Origin: a virus | Reading direction: 5' to 3' (one strand) | Virus record (IMG/VR): IMGVR_UViG_3300027791_000021 | Coordinates: 1-61,602 of that record | DNA: 61,602 nucleotides | Shown here: piece after piece, positions 26,500 to 35,137 of the stretch | How positions within the stretch are numbered: the first letter of the stretch is position 1 | Layout of the letters: each line of letters starts with the position of its first letter | Notes under the pieces: model-generated | Seen by the model: the letters and a program-made list of their open reading frames with translations, nothing else | Database searches by the model: none | Told to the model about the DNA's origin: nothing | Program-made: the position numbers and the translations under genes

Positions 26500-27394
26500 C
26501 ATTATCTTCGTAGGGACGACTACTTCTAATTTTTCCAATATCATCCGCTGCCATTGTTGCGTGAACGCCTTGCGCTGCCATATCTATAAGCTTTCCTTGA
26601 TAAATATAACTACCACAATGCATTAGTTCAATCATAGGTAGAGTCCAAATATCTATCCCTAGCTTTCTAACATTTTCGCAAAACATATAATCTTCACTTA
26701 GATATCTGTTTTGATCATTAATTATGCAATCAAAATAAGCATGGATTTTTTCTCCTGTTTTAAAGTCTCCTTCCCTTAAATGGTCTGGAGTATATTCTAG
26801 TTCAGGGTGGGCTTCTGCATACTCTTCAAATACACTTCTGTGTATCATCATAAATCCAGTACCTGCTTCTCTAACTTTTACAGGTTCAAATATAGGAGCT
26901 CTACCTTCTGGGTATTCTTCATGATCTGGATTAAATACCATATCCCCTGCTACTTTTTCTAGTGCCATAGGGTTTTCATCATAGTTTCCGCTTTTAGCTG
27001 CTCTTAATACTTTTTCCCATGCAATAGTCTTTTTAGGGTATAGCCCTGTCATAACTCTGTATTTATCTGTATCTTCTGCTACTAAATGAGTCATATACAT
27101 TAAATCCATAGCTTTCCAAGATATATCACTATCTATAAATAATAAATGAGTTGCTGAAGATTTTAGAAAATTAGCAACACAATAGTTCCTTGCTCTAGTA
27201 ACTAAAGACTCATTAAATAGATAGTATAATTCCATTGGAATACCATAATTCATCATTTGAGAAGTTGTGTCCATTAAAGACTTGGTATATAATCCATAGC
27301 ACTGTCCTCCGTACATAGGAGTAGCTAGATAGATATGCATTTTTCTCATTGCTTCTAAATTTAATTGAATGTTTTTTGTTTCTGTTTGTGTCAT
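26492..27394 (-). CDS. GT-A-type glycosyltransferase
   Basis: The 300-residue protein begins with a hydrophobic first strand (HIYLATPMYGG), has RARNYCVANFLKSSATHLLFIDSDISW (the D-x-D metal site in FIDSDIS), and later REAGTGFMMIHRSVF and SEDYMFCENVRKLG. This order is typical of a GT-A family found in marine phages. The sugar and acceptor are unknown. It overlaps the helicase gene by 4 bases (ATGA), and its stop codon is supplied by promoter P3. Confidence 0.7.
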   Translation of the reverse strand: MTQTETKNIQLNLEAMRKMHIYLATPMYGGQCYGLYTKSLMDTTSQMMNYGIPMELYYLFNESLVTRARNYCVANFLKSSATHLLFIDSDISWKAMDLMYMTHLVAEDTDKYRVMTGLYPKKTIAWEKVLRAAKSGNYDENPMALEKVAGDMVFNPDHEEYPEGRAPIFEPVKVREAGTGFMMIHRSVFEEYAEAHPELEYTPDHLREGDFKTGEKIHAYFDCIINDQNRYLSEDYMFCENVRKLGIDIWTLPMIELMHCGSYIYQGKLIDMAAQGVHATMAADDIGKIRSSRPYEDNEK

Positions 27395-28671
27395 AGTATG
27401 GCTACCTCATAGCCTTGTCTCATATAATATCCCAATCGTGCATTTGCTTGACGGGATGCTGTTTTTCCTTTTAAGTTAATATCTACAATGACAGGTTGTA
27501 TCTTGCCATCCATTTTTCGGACTACTCTACCGATAAGCTGCGTTAGTAAAGGTTCATTATTTACTGGTGTTCCTAATACTAAACAGCTTAATTCATTTAA
27601 TGATATACCTTCTGAAAAAATAGATTGAGTGCCGAACAATATATTTTTATTTGTTCTCACTTCTTCCATAGCCTCATCTCTTTCTTCAAAACTCATATCA
27701 CCTGTTATTGATACTGCTTTGTCTCCTACTAGAGCTGAACATCTTTTTAGAAAATGTACTCTATCTGAAACAACCAATACCTTATGTCCTTGTGCTGCAT
27801 ATTTTGCAGCTATCATACTCACACTATGGACATATTCTTCATTGTGAGTAAGGTCGTTAATTCGTTCTGCCCAAGGCGTAAACGAACCATCTATAAATCT
27901 TATATCTGTTCTATAGATATCTATTTTAGGTATCATATAGTTTTCTTTTGGCGGTTTAAAAACATTGTGCCCAAAGTAATCTCTAAATACTACATGCCGT
28001 CCGTCTTTTCTTTCTAGTGTTCCTGTTAAACCTATCTTAAATCTACAAGGCATTTCATCTACTATACGAGTAAATGTTGGACTCGATACATGATGCATTT
28101 CGTCTAATATAACTGTTCCGAATAAATGTTTTATATCGTCAATTTTTCTGTATAAACTCTGAATATTCCCGATTACGATAGGAGCATCAATATCAAACTT
28201 ACCACCACCTATAACGCCTGCTTTAATTCCAAAGCATTTTTCTACTTCTTTTTCCCACTGCGATCTTAATGAAGTTGTATGGGTAACAACTAGTGTTTTC
28301 TGTTTAAGTTTTGCTGCTATAGCCAAACCTGTAAATGTCTTTCCCCAACTTACCCAAGCGTTAACTATACTATTGTCATCGATCTCGTCATAAACCGCCT
28401 GTTGGCTTGGTCGTAAATCAAACTTAAACTTAGGAAAGTCTGCTTCCACACTAACCCTTTTATCGAAAACTTCAAAGTCTTCTGGGATTAAATCTATTCT
28501 TCCTACTGGTATAGAAATTAACCCGTCTCTAATATACCTTATTGTTTTAAAAACCATAGGAGGGTCTTGAGGCATACGAGGAGGTAAAGTATATGTTAAC
28601 TCCTTTTCTATTTTATTAAAAAGAGCAGGTGTACCCATTATTTGTATTCTATTTTTTATTACTGCTTTCAT
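27391..28671 (-). CDS. SF2 helicase (UvsW/XPB-like)
   Basis: The 426-residue helicase has an atypical Walker A, VSWGKT (residues 107-112), motif Ia VVTHTTSLRSQW, a DEMH box (190-193), LTGT and the motif VI arginine segment QLIGRVVRK near residue 385. UvsW-like enzymes unwind R-loops and branched DNA and switch phages from origin to recombination-dependent replication. Trp in place of the usual Gly/Ala in the P-loop is odd but the Lys-Thr pair is intact. It overlaps the cytidylyltransferase gene by 23 bases. Confidence 0.85.
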   Translation of the reverse strand: MKAVIKNRIQIMGTPALFNKIEKELTYTLPPRMPQDPPMVFKTIRYIRDGLISIPVGRIDLIPEDFEVFDKRVSVEADFPKFKFDLRPSQQAVYDEIDDNSIVNAWVSWGKTFTGLAIAAKLKQKTLVVTHTTSLRSQWEKEVEKCFGIKAGVIGGGKFDIDAPIVIGNIQSLYRKIDDIKHLFGTVILDEMHHVSSPTFTRIVDEMPCRFKIGLTGTLERKDGRHVVFRDYFGHNVFKPPKENYMIPKIDIYRTDIRFIDGSFTPWAERINDLTHNEEYVHSVSMIAAKYAAQGHKVLVVSDRVHFLKRCSALVGDKAVSITGDMSFEERDEAMEEVRTNKNILFGTQSIFSEGISLNELSCLVLGTPVNNEPLLTQLIGRVVRKMDGKIQPVIVDINLKGKTASRQANARLGYYMRQGYEVAIL

Positions 28672-29056
28672 TTATTCTATTCCTTAGCGTACTACTAGAG
28701 AAGGAATGTTGTCTACTTGTAAAGTAAACATCTTTCACTAAATCTGCCCCGGTAAAACCTTTGTTTTTATAATCTTCTCCTACAAATCTAATATCTATCT
28801 TAGTAGCTTCTAATAAGTCTCGTAAACTTTGTTCTGTATCATAGGGTATAATTTCGTCTATATACTTTACTGCTCTAAGTTGGATATATCTTTCGTATAC
28901 GGACTGTACGGGTTGATTTTTCTGCTGTCTATCAATGCTCGGGTCTGTTTGCAGTCCTACTATAAGATACTCACAATTTTCACTAGCCTCTTTTAACATA
29001 ACTACATGTCCTGCATGTAATAAATCAAAAGCGCCACAAGTAAATCCTACTATCAT
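28649..29056 (-). CDS. Cytidylyltransferase-like nucleotidyltransferase
   Basis: The 135-residue protein has GFTCGAFDLLHAGHVVML, the HxGH nucleotide-binding signature, and ends with the SSSTLRNRI element matching the conserved ISTTxI/R motif. It is sized like glycerol-3-phosphate or sugar-phosphate cytidylyltransferases, which make CDP-activated precursors. Next to asparagine synthase-like and glycosyltransferase genes, it probably activates a building block for glycan tailoring. Confidence 0.8.
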   Translation of the reverse strand: MIVGFTCGAFDLLHAGHVVMLKEASENCEYLIVGLQTDPSIDRQQKNQPVQSVYERYIQLRAVKYIDEIIPYDTEQSLRDLLEATKIDIRFVGEDYKNKGFTGADLVKDVYFTSRQHSFSSSTLRNRINESSNKK

Positions 29057-30558
29057 AATGAGTCTAAGAAGTCTAAATCTTGTCTATGCCATATGTCTTG
29101 TAGTTTGTCTACATTATTATTCCAAGGACTTGACCACCCTGTTTTGTTCTTTCTTTCTCTAACATGTTTTGGTAGCATATCCCCAAGAACTTCTCGTAAT
29201 AAATATTTATAAGTACCTTTGTGCCAGCCAGGATGTTGTTTAAATTTTTCGACTCCACTATGCTGAAATATATATTGAACATAATTTTGAGATAAAAATA
29301 CTGGTCTTGATTCCATTCCAAACATACCACAAGTTTGGTCTGTGGTTAATATGTTCTGTTCAGAAGTAGCTAATAAATCAATAAACAATCCATTATTCCA
29401 TGAATCTGTTTTGGAAAACACACCACTAGGGAACCAGTCATATTTTTTTACTCTTTTTACACTTTCGTTGTCGTAGCCTGGCTCGAATCTCTTCTTATGA
29501 TGTATATAACCTGTATAAAGTTCATCAGCACTATCTCCTGTAAGTATTACTTTACAACCATCTCTACTAGCTGCCTGACATAATTTATATCTAGGGGCTT
29601 GTCTGTTTCTATCTACCCAAGTATAGTGTGTGTTTGCTATCCAAGACTTACCAAGATGCCCCACTTCTAGTTGATGTAGTTGTACAAGTTTATAAGGTAC
29701 CCCCCACTCTTTACAGGTCTTTACAGCCATTCTTGACTCTTCTCTAAACCCGTCTTGATCGTTTATAGAACCCTTGCTTTCATCATATTCTAATATGTAT
29801 GCAGTTAAATCAATATTCATATCTTTCACTACAGAAAGCGCAAAGGTACTATCCAATCCTCCACTAAGAAATATTCCTGTTTTTTGTTTATTCTTAGCAA
29901 CTTTTTGTATAGAGCTTATAGTTTTTTCTCTAAATACTTTCAAGTCAAACTTCTTAGACCTTATTTGATAATCTTGCCATAAATTTTTTCTAGAAAGGTT
30001 CATTGTTTTTAAATCAACCGTTACTATTTCACCAGGACCTACTTTAGCAATATTATGATAAGGAGTACGGTTGCCTATCCAAAGAGGATTAAACATAAAG
30101 TCTTTATCTTGCTTCTTGTCTCTTTTCTTTATTATAAAACTTTTGAGACTTGTTGAAGCTGCAAAATGTTTTCCTTTTCTATAGAACCATAAAGGTTTTG
30201 ATCCAAATTGATCTCTTACTAGGGTTAGTGTTTGCTTTTTAGGGTTATATATAGCTATACTACCGTGCCAATTAGTATACTGCAAAAAAGCTAAGCCATA
30301 GGTTTCATACCCATTAGCTAAGAATTGTGTATCATTTGGTTTTATTGAGTCGTACATTTCACCATTGAATACTATTATATTTCCTTTTTTTGTTACTAAA
30401 GGCTGTGCTTGAGCTTCCCCACTAATATCTAGTAGAGCGTGTCCCATTGCGATTTTGTCATCCGCCCAGAACCCTACAGAGTCTGGCCCACGAAATCTTT
30501 GTTTCTCTAACATGGTTACTACCATATTTTTATTTTGTGTTACTACGAATCCGCACAT
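29053..30558 (-). CDS. Asparagine synthase-like amidotransferase (AsnB type)
   Basis: The 501-residue protein starts MCGFVV, giving the N-terminal nucleophile Cys2 of class II glutaminases, followed by RGPDSVG and FNGEMYD. The synthetase half has the PP-loop LSGGLDST (about 231-238). It uses glutamine-derived ammonia and ATP to form an amide. In phage and polysaccharide clusters such enzymes often amidate sugars rather than aspartate. It overlaps the cytidylyltransferase by 4 bases and the oxygenase by one base, so it belongs to the same tailoring operon. Confidence 0.88.
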   Translation of the reverse strand: MCGFVVTQNKNMVVTMLEKQRFRGPDSVGFWADDKIAMGHALLDISGEAQAQPLVTKKGNIIVFNGEMYDSIKPNDTQFLANGYETYGLAFLQYTNWHGSIAIYNPKKQTLTLVRDQFGSKPLWFYRKGKHFAASTSLKSFIIKKRDKKQDKDFMFNPLWIGNRTPYHNIAKVGPGEIVTVDLKTMNLSRKNLWQDYQIRSKKFDLKVFREKTISSIQKVAKNKQKTGIFLSGGLDSTFALSVVKDMNIDLTAYILEYDESKGSINDQDGFREESRMAVKTCKEWGVPYKLVQLHQLEVGHLGKSWIANTHYTWVDRNRQAPRYKLCQAASRDGCKVILTGDSADELYTGYIHHKKRFEPGYDNESVKRVKKYDWFPSGVFSKTDSWNNGLFIDLLATSEQNILTTDQTCGMFGMESRPVFLSQNYVQYIFQHSGVEKFKQHPGWHKGTYKYLLREVLGDMLPKHVRERKNKTGWSSPWNNNVDKLQDIWHRQDLDFLDSL

Positions 30559-31076
30559 TATACTTCTCTGAACTCCCCTCTATTGAATATACTCATATCT
30601 TTTTTTATTTTGTGGCAATCAAATGCTAAACTGATTCTGTATTTTTTACTTGTATTTGGTTTTACTTCATGAAATAACTTACAACCAAACCATTGTAAGT
30701 CTCCGGGAGTACTAGGAACGTTTCCTATCCAATCGTACTCTGTACCTATACTTTCCTCCCCTGAGATGAATAAGTTACCACATTTAAAAGAACCTTCTTT
30801 AGTTGTACAGTGTTTGTGTCTTGGAACTCCTTCTCCTTCTCGCAATAAATTAGCCCAGCACTGTACTACATGAGGTGTTTCTAAAATATATTTTAGTTTA
30901 GGTACTAAGAAATCAAAGTCATCTAGCCAGTTATAAGATGCAAATTTATTAGTGAGTCCTGTAAACCCATTTTTCCATCTAGTAGGTAAACTAAGAACAT
31001 ATTTTTCTTTGGCTATTACTGTTTGTTCTATTTCTTTTATTTCTTCAGGAGTAATCCAGTTACTGTATGTTATCAC
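30558..31076 (-). CDS. 2OG-Fe(II) oxygenase-like protein
   Basis: The start is placed at the GTG at 31076, which overlaps the upstream stop as GTGA and follows AAGGAG by five bases. The 172-residue product has GEGVPRHKH, PGDLQWFGCKLFHEV and YRISLAFD. The His residues and the C-terminal Arg fit a double-stranded beta-helix oxygenase. It would hydroxylate an unknown substrate. An earlier GTG at 31094 is possible but less well placed. Confidence 0.6.
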   Translation of the reverse strand: MITYSNWITPEEIKEIEQTVIAKEKYVLSLPTRWKNGFTGLTNKFASYNWLDDFDFLVPKLKYILETPHVVQCWANLLREGEGVPRHKHCTTKEGSFKCGNLFISGEESIGTEYDWIGNVPSTPGDLQWFGCKLFHEVKPNTSKKYRISLAFDCHKIKKDMSIFNRGEFREV

Positions 31077-31594
31077 TTCTTCTCCTTTAACCACATTACA
31101 AAACTTAATTTTCTACCCTCTACTAAATCAGATACTCTATGCATCATAGTAGATCTGTAAAATATAGCATCTCCTTTTTTTAAATTTAAAATAGGATTTG
31201 CTTTTAATTCAAAGTTTGCTCCTTCGTATTCCCAGGGCTCTGATAAATTAATAGATACAGAAACATCAGATATACTAGGTTCCGCATGCCACTCTAGCCC
31301 TTGCCCCGGAGTACTGTACTCCATAATATGTGCGTAAATTTGCGGTGCTTTAGGAAACTTAAGATCTAAATTATAGTATTCATTTGCCATATTTCTTAAA
31401 GGTCTTAGGTGTTTAGTCATACCTCTTATGGTATAATATATTCTATTCACCATATGTATGTCTCTTTTATTTTTTGTTTTTAAACCTACTTCCAATGTAG
31501 GATTAGCATCAAATATTCTTGTGAAAGCAGCGTAATCTTCGCACTCATGGGAAGATAAAAAGTTTTTTACTATAAAGTAATCTTGTTTTTTCAT
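31073..31594 (-). CDS. 2OG-Fe(II) oxygenase (prolyl hydroxylase-like)
   Basis: The 173-residue protein has LEWHAEPSISDVSVSINLS, then GDAIFYRSTMMHRVS and GRKLSFVMWL. These are the HxE/D...H metal triad and the 2OG-binding Arg of the P4H-like superfamily. The iron-binding carboxylate appears to be Glu (HAE) rather than Asp. It is translationally coupled to the oxygenase downstream, making a tandem oxygenase pair. Confidence 0.75.
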   Translation of the reverse strand: MKKQDYFIVKNFLSSHECEDYAAFTRIFDANPTLEVGLKTKNKRDIHMVNRIYYTIRGMTKHLRPLRNMANEYYNLDLKFPKAPQIYAHIMEYSTPGQGLEWHAEPSISDVSVSINLSEPWEYEGANFELKANPILNLKKGDAIFYRSTMMHRVSDLVEGRKLSFVMWLKEKK

Positions 31595-31692
31595 TTCTTT
31601 TTCCTGTTCTCAAACCAAACTCCAGTCACGAATATTAATGCCCATGGCCATAAGTTAATGAACCATGTGTTATTTAAAATTGATTCTATCAT
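31591..31692 (-). CDS. 33-residue single-pass membrane peptide
   Basis: The short frame begins at the ATG at 31692 and encodes a Trp-rich hydrophobic segment (TWFINLWPWALIFVTGVWF) followed by a basic ENRKKK end. It is linked at both ends by 4-base ATGA overlaps and preceded by an AGGAAAAAG ribosome site. The tight coupling argues that it is translated. The function is unknown; a membrane role is inferred. Confidence 0.55.
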   Translation of the reverse strand: MIESILNNTWFINLWPWALIFVTGVWFENRKKK

Positions 31693-31787
31693 TTCTTTTT
31701 CCTAAATTGTTTGTTGGCATTACGCTGGAAACTCCACTCAAAGAATTTACTAATTGCGTTGCTTATCATTTCTTGTAATTTAAACAT
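31689..31787 (-). CDS. 32-residue basic peptide
   Basis: The frame starts at the ATG at 31787 inside the end of the upstream glycosyltransferase gene. It encodes MFKLQEMISNAISKFFEWSF and ends in FRKKK, with its stop overlapping the next ATG. Its amphipathic, Trp/Phe-rich and basic composition suggests membrane association. Its last codons also form the ribosome site of the next peptide gene. Confidence 0.5.
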   Translation of the reverse strand: MFKLQEMISNAISKFFEWSFQRNANKQFRKKK

Positions 31788-32340
31788 CTTTCATAGTCCT
31801 ACTTGCTTGACTTTGTATAATAATCGGGTCTAAAGTGAGAAAGGGAGCATGGTATTTTTCTATATAGTTCCACTCTGCTGATAGAGTATTAAATTTATAA
31901 TCTTTAAGTTTGTTTAGTACTTCCCCTAGTGTTTGTTGGTCCCAAATCATGGAGTCTTCCTTTTGGTGTTCTTCCCATTGCTTAACTAAATCTAAATTAT
32001 TTAAATTGTATGGTATGTAAATAGTAGCTGAAATAAGTTCATTTACTTTTTTACCTTCGTATTCCCATTGAAGAAGGTAAAACATCATAGTATCTCCAAA
32101 TAACTCATGTAAGGGAAGTTCTCTTAATATCATAGCATCCGCGTCTAAATAAAGTATATCGTCTTCATACTCTTGCATAGCTCTAAAAATTACCTCAGGC
32201 TTTTGGGCACAATTCTTTTCCCAACAACCTCTATCTTCGACTTCATATATAGTATAATCATACCCAAATTTTTCAATACTAGCTGTAAGGTTTTTAACTA
32301 TATGCGAATAACTTGGAGTATAAAAAGCTACTATTCTCAT
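31780..32340 (-). CDS. Glycosyltransferase-like protein (GT-A fold)
   Basis: The 186-residue protein has MRIVAFYTPSYSHIV, then EDDILYLDADAMILRELP, where LDADA is a D-x-D type metal site of GT-A enzymes. Later IWDQQTLGEVL matches the acceptor-side helix seen in similar phage proteins. The substrate is unknown. It shares its boundary base with the SH3-like gene. Confidence 0.65.
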   Translation of the reverse strand: MRIVAFYTPSYSHIVKNLTASIEKFGYDYTIYEVEDRGCWEKNCAQKPEVIFRAMQEYEDDILYLDADAMILRELPLHELFGDTMMFYLLQWEYEGKKVNELISATIYIPYNLNNLDLVKQWEEHQKEDSMIWDQQTLGEVLNKLKDYKFNTLSAEWNYIEKYHAPFLTLDPIIIQSQASRTMKDV

Positions 32341-32603
32341 TATTCGCCCTCTATCCTATGCCAACTATTTATTGTTTCTACATCAATATCATCCCATCTT
32401 TGAAATTCTACATCATAGGCTAGGCATTTATCCATTTGATTTGCACTCTGTTTAAAAGTTAACCCCTTTCCGTCTGGTATATACATAGGACACGTTGTTA
32501 ACTCTCTTTCTTTCAATTCTCCACTAAGTAAACTTGTATAGTTCACTAGGCAAATGCCGTCCTCTAAAGATCTCATTAGTTCCTCTACGTCAGCTCTATC
32601 CAT
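32340..32603 (-). CDS. SH3-like beta-barrel phage protein
   Basis: The 87-residue protein has the order EDGICLVNYTSLLSG, ELTTCPMYIPDG, CLAYDVEFQRWDDI and ETINSW. I recognise this from a small SH3-fold family common in T4-like cyanophages. Its function is unknown. It is coupled to both neighbours. Confidence 0.65.
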   Translation of the reverse strand: MDRADVEELMRSLEDGICLVNYTSLLSGELKERELTTCPMYIPDGKGLTFKQSANQMDKCLAYDVEFQRWDDIDVETINSWHRIEGE

Positions 32604-32784
32604 TATCTTCTCCTATATCTGGCATATTATCGCCATATCTTTCTCTGCATTCTTCTTCAAATTCTGAATCAAAATATGTAGAGTGTTCTGTTATTGTTTC
32701 TTTCTTCTTTTTGCTAAATATCTTATCCCAATTATCTCTGTAAGCTTCTTCATTTCCGCCTCTGCGTTTAGAACCTTTACTCAC
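32596..32784 (-). CDS. Small conserved phage protein
   Basis: The 62-residue protein starts SKGSKRRGGNEEAYRDNWDKI, a pattern I know from many phages. Its start codon is GTG, overlapping the end of the upstream gene. It is highly charged with no membrane segment. Function is unknown. Confidence 0.6.
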   Translation of the reverse strand: MSKGSKRRGGNEEAYRDNWDKIFSKKKKETITEHSTYFDSEFEEECRERYGDNMPDIGEDNG

Positions 32785-32998
32785 AGTGCTCTATACCATG
32801 ATAAGTTTTGTAGCATTTAACCTCTACAATTGTGTCTACCCCCGCATCCCAATGTCTTATTACATTTGCTATAATAAAGCAACAAGTAATAAGGTTAAGT
32901 AAGATAATACAACTACGCATAATAGCGACAACATCAGCTTCTCTATCGTATCCAACTTTTTCTCCTAGGGACTTTGCCCATAATCTCCATAAATTCAT
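32777..32998 (-). CDS. Small membrane protein
   Basis: The start at 32998 overlaps the upstream stop as TAATG and gives 73 residues. The protein begins MNLWRLWAKSLGEKVGYDRE and has one clear membrane helix (SCIILLNLITCCFIIANVI). The N-terminal pattern is shared with small cyanophage membrane proteins. Function is unknown. Confidence 0.6.
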   Translation of the reverse strand: MNLWRLWAKSLGEKVGYDREADVVAIMRSCIILLNLITCCFIIANVIRHWDAGVDTIVEVKCYKTYHGIEHCE

Positions 32999-33471
32999 TA
33001 TACCTTTCTCCAAGTATCTTTTTTCTTTTCTTCACAATACTCCCAAATTTTCCATGGAAGCCCCGATAAATGCAACACTCCTGCCCAGCTACAGTTAGAA
33101 GGGGGAGGTCTGCGTTCTTTAAATGGAAAAGGAATACCCTTTAACCATACAATAGTAGCAACATCTTTCAGTTGACGCTTTAATATCTTATGATAAATAA
33201 GCTTAGCATTTCTACTTTTTTCTTTTATTACAATATTTCCTTTACTATCTATAAAGGTTGTTCCTCTATGCTTTAACATACCGATTTCATCTTCAATCAT
33301 ATATCTTAAAGGATAGATACTTTTCATTGGCGTTTGTAATCTTCTAATCCCTAGCTCCTCGCCTTGCATGTTCTTGTCATCTAGTACTTGGTCATCTAAC
33401 CAAAGTATGCCATCTAGTTCTTCTACATTATCACTATGTATTACATAAATTGGGTAATAAACTTTTTGCAT
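32998..33471 (-). CDS. Conserved marine-phage hypothetical protein
   Basis: The 157-residue protein has YPIYVIHSDNVEELDGILWLDD, LGIRRLQTP and a Pro/aromatic-rich end (FPFKERRPPPSNCSW, then WKIWEYCEEKKK). I recognise this family from marine phage genomes but know no function. It overlaps the upstream oxygenase-like gene by 31 bases. Confidence 0.55.
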   Translation of the reverse strand: MQKVYYPIYVIHSDNVEELDGILWLDDQVLDDKNMQGEELGIRRLQTPMKSIYPLRYMIEDEIGMLKHRGTTFIDSKGNIVIKEKSRNAKLIYHKILKRQLKDVATIVWLKGIPFPFKERRPPPSNCSWAGVLHLSGLPWKIWEYCEEKKKDTWRKV

Positions 33472-33953
33472 GTATCCTCGTACGATGTATCAAATAACGA
33501 TATTTTAAATAGTATTCTTTCTTTATCATTATTTTGTACCATATGTTCTGCTTGTGTATTTAAAATAGCACTTTTATACTTAAAATTTCCATTTCTAAAA
33601 GATACTTTAGCTGAATTATCATTTATAATCCAATTAAAAGCACACTTTGTACCCCAGTCTTTATGCCATTTTATTTTTGTGTTAGGAGCAATATAAACAA
33701 ATTTCATATTAAACTTACCTTGTATATTTACTCCAAAGTGACTTTTTGCAATAGGAAGCAACTCTGGGTAGTTTATATGTGCAAAAGTATACCCCTCAAC
33801 TCTTTCCTCTTTATTACCATGATGATAGAACTGTTTTCTAGTCTCCTGCATAGCTTTATCCATTAGCCATTCTTTATCAACATCCAAGTCAAAAGGTAAT
33901 ATATTATTTCTTATTGCTTGAAGTAACTGTTGTTGTTTACTATTTAATGTCAT
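33441..33953 (-). CDS. 2OG-Fe(II) oxygenase-like protein
   Basis: The chosen ATG at 33953 follows AAGGAAAT and gives 170 residues. The sequence has NTKIKWHKDWG, ILNTQAEHMV and ERILFKISLFD, the HxD...H...R pattern of 2OG-Fe(II) enzymes of the aspartyl-hydroxylase type. It is coupled to the GNAT gene upstream (14-base overlap). The substrate is unknown. Confidence 0.6.
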   Translation of the reverse strand: MTLNSKQQQLLQAIRNNILPFDLDVDKEWLMDKAMQETRKQFYHHGNKEERVEGYTFAHINYPELLPIAKSHFGVNIQGKFNMKFVYIAPNTKIKWHKDWGTKCAFNWIINDNSAKVSFRNGNFKYKSAILNTQAEHMVQNNDKERILFKISLFDTSYEDTCKKFITQFM

Positions 33954-34461
33954 ACATTTCCTTAAATCTTTCTCCATCAGGAATCATAACCCAGTTAGGT
34001 CTACCTGCATCATCTAGATAAGGCTCTTTAGTAATAAGTTTCCAACCTAAACCTATAATATGTTGTGCAAATCTCTCTTCCATAACTTCACACATTGTCA
34101 TGTGACTTCCTGTGTACTTCATAGCAGCTGCTATAGCATGTCTTTGTTCTTCTTTTGGGTCTCTATAGCCGGGTACCCATACTTGTCTACGCCATGCAGG
34201 GTAACTATAAGCTTCTCCATCATCACCATAGAAAGTTTTAAGAGTACAATACTGAGTTGCGCCCACCATTGCCTGAGGGTGCATTCCTTGAACACTATCA
34301 TAATGCATCAGATACCAGCCATTGTGGTCATAGTACTGTTCTAAATCTTGATAACAAGTTCCATTGTTTACTATAAAACCTTCAATTCTTAACTGTATTA
34401 TTCTATATAATTCTTCTTTTGTTAGTTCTTCCCATGTTTTACTTACGCAAATTATGCTCAT
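33940..34461 (-). CDS. ElaA-like GNAT acetyltransferase, copy 1
   Basis: The 173-residue protein has LTKEELYRIIQLRIEGFIV and CYQDLEQYYD near the N-terminus, as in ElaA-type GNAT proteins, and a C-terminal LGWKLITKEPYLDDAGRPNWVMI. A paralogue at 46937-47413 shares LQLRVDGFIV, CYQDLE, KTFYGD and YPA(W/F)RRQ(V/A)W in the same order. Both copies neighbour a QueC-like gene. It probably acylates a small-molecule or sugar amine. Confidence 0.7.
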   Translation of the reverse strand: MSIICVSKTWEELTKEELYRIIQLRIEGFIVNNGTCYQDLEQYYDHNGWYLMHYDSVQGMHPQAMVGATQYCTLKTFYGDDGEAYSYPAWRRQVWVPGYRDPKEEQRHAIAAAMKYTGSHMTMCEVMEERFAQHIIGLGWKLITKEPYLDDAGRPNWVMIPDGERFKEMYDIK

Positions 34462-35137
34462 AGTTTAATCCTTCCTGTATTTTTAATCTTGCTTGTTTAG
34501 CTACTCTAAGTGCAGAGCTCCATTCTGTACATTTACTACACTTTTTACATTGTTTATAATTATTTTCTTGTTTTATAGGAGAAACACAAGTCCAAATTTT
34601 CTTTACTAATTCTGGGTGCTCTTGCATAACTATACCTATAATTTCTGATTTAGTAAGATACTCTAATGGAAATAATGATATTGGCATATTTATAAAAGCA
34701 TCCCACTTTACTCCATGCATATCATGTTGGTAACTCCATCTACTTGCAATTATTCTTTGTAGATATCGTATCTGTACTCTTTGTTGCATACTATCTTCTG
34801 CATTACCCCCATTTATAAGGTACTTAAATCTAAGACTAGGATTTCCTAAAACTAATTTAATTACATTTGTAAAAGCAAAGTCAGTAATTGGAACATTTAA
34901 ATTATCCATTGGTATATCATTATATACTACTTTAAAGGGTACATTAAAATACTCTGCTATATCTTGTGTTGCTCTTGTCATTCCTTTTACAGCAGGATTA
35001 TCTCTATCTACAACTTCTGTAAATAAAAAGGGTTTATACCCTTTACCCACTGCCCAGGCAACAGCCGCAGCTGTTTCAATACCACCACCTGATGGCATTA
35101 TACTATCAATACCCGAATTTTTCAAAGTCTCTTTCAT
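34439..35137 (-). CDS. QueC-like ATP pyrophosphatase, copy 1
   Basis: The 232-residue protein has an N-type PP-loop in a modified form, SGGGIET, in place of SGGxDS. Its C-terminal zinc site, C-x11-CKKCSKC, is like that of QueC (7-cyano-7-deazaguanine synthase). The Asp of the PP-loop is replaced by Glu here and in the paralogue at 45542-46213. No QueD, QueE or FolE gene is present, so a deazaguanine role is unproven. It probably makes an amide or nitrile on another substrate. It overlaps the GNAT gene by 23 bases. Confidence 0.7.
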   Translation of the reverse strand: MKETLKNSGIDSIMPSGGGIETAAAVAWAVGKGYKPFLFTEVVDRDNPAVKGMTRATQDIAEYFNVPFKVVYNDIPMDNLNVPITDFAFTNVIKLVLGNPSLRFKYLINGGNAEDSMQQRVQIRYLQRIIASRWSYQHDMHGVKWDAFINMPISLFPLEYLTKSEIIGIVMQEHPELVKKIWTCVSPIKQENNYKQCKKCSKCTEWSSALRVAKQARLKIQEGLNYEHNLRK

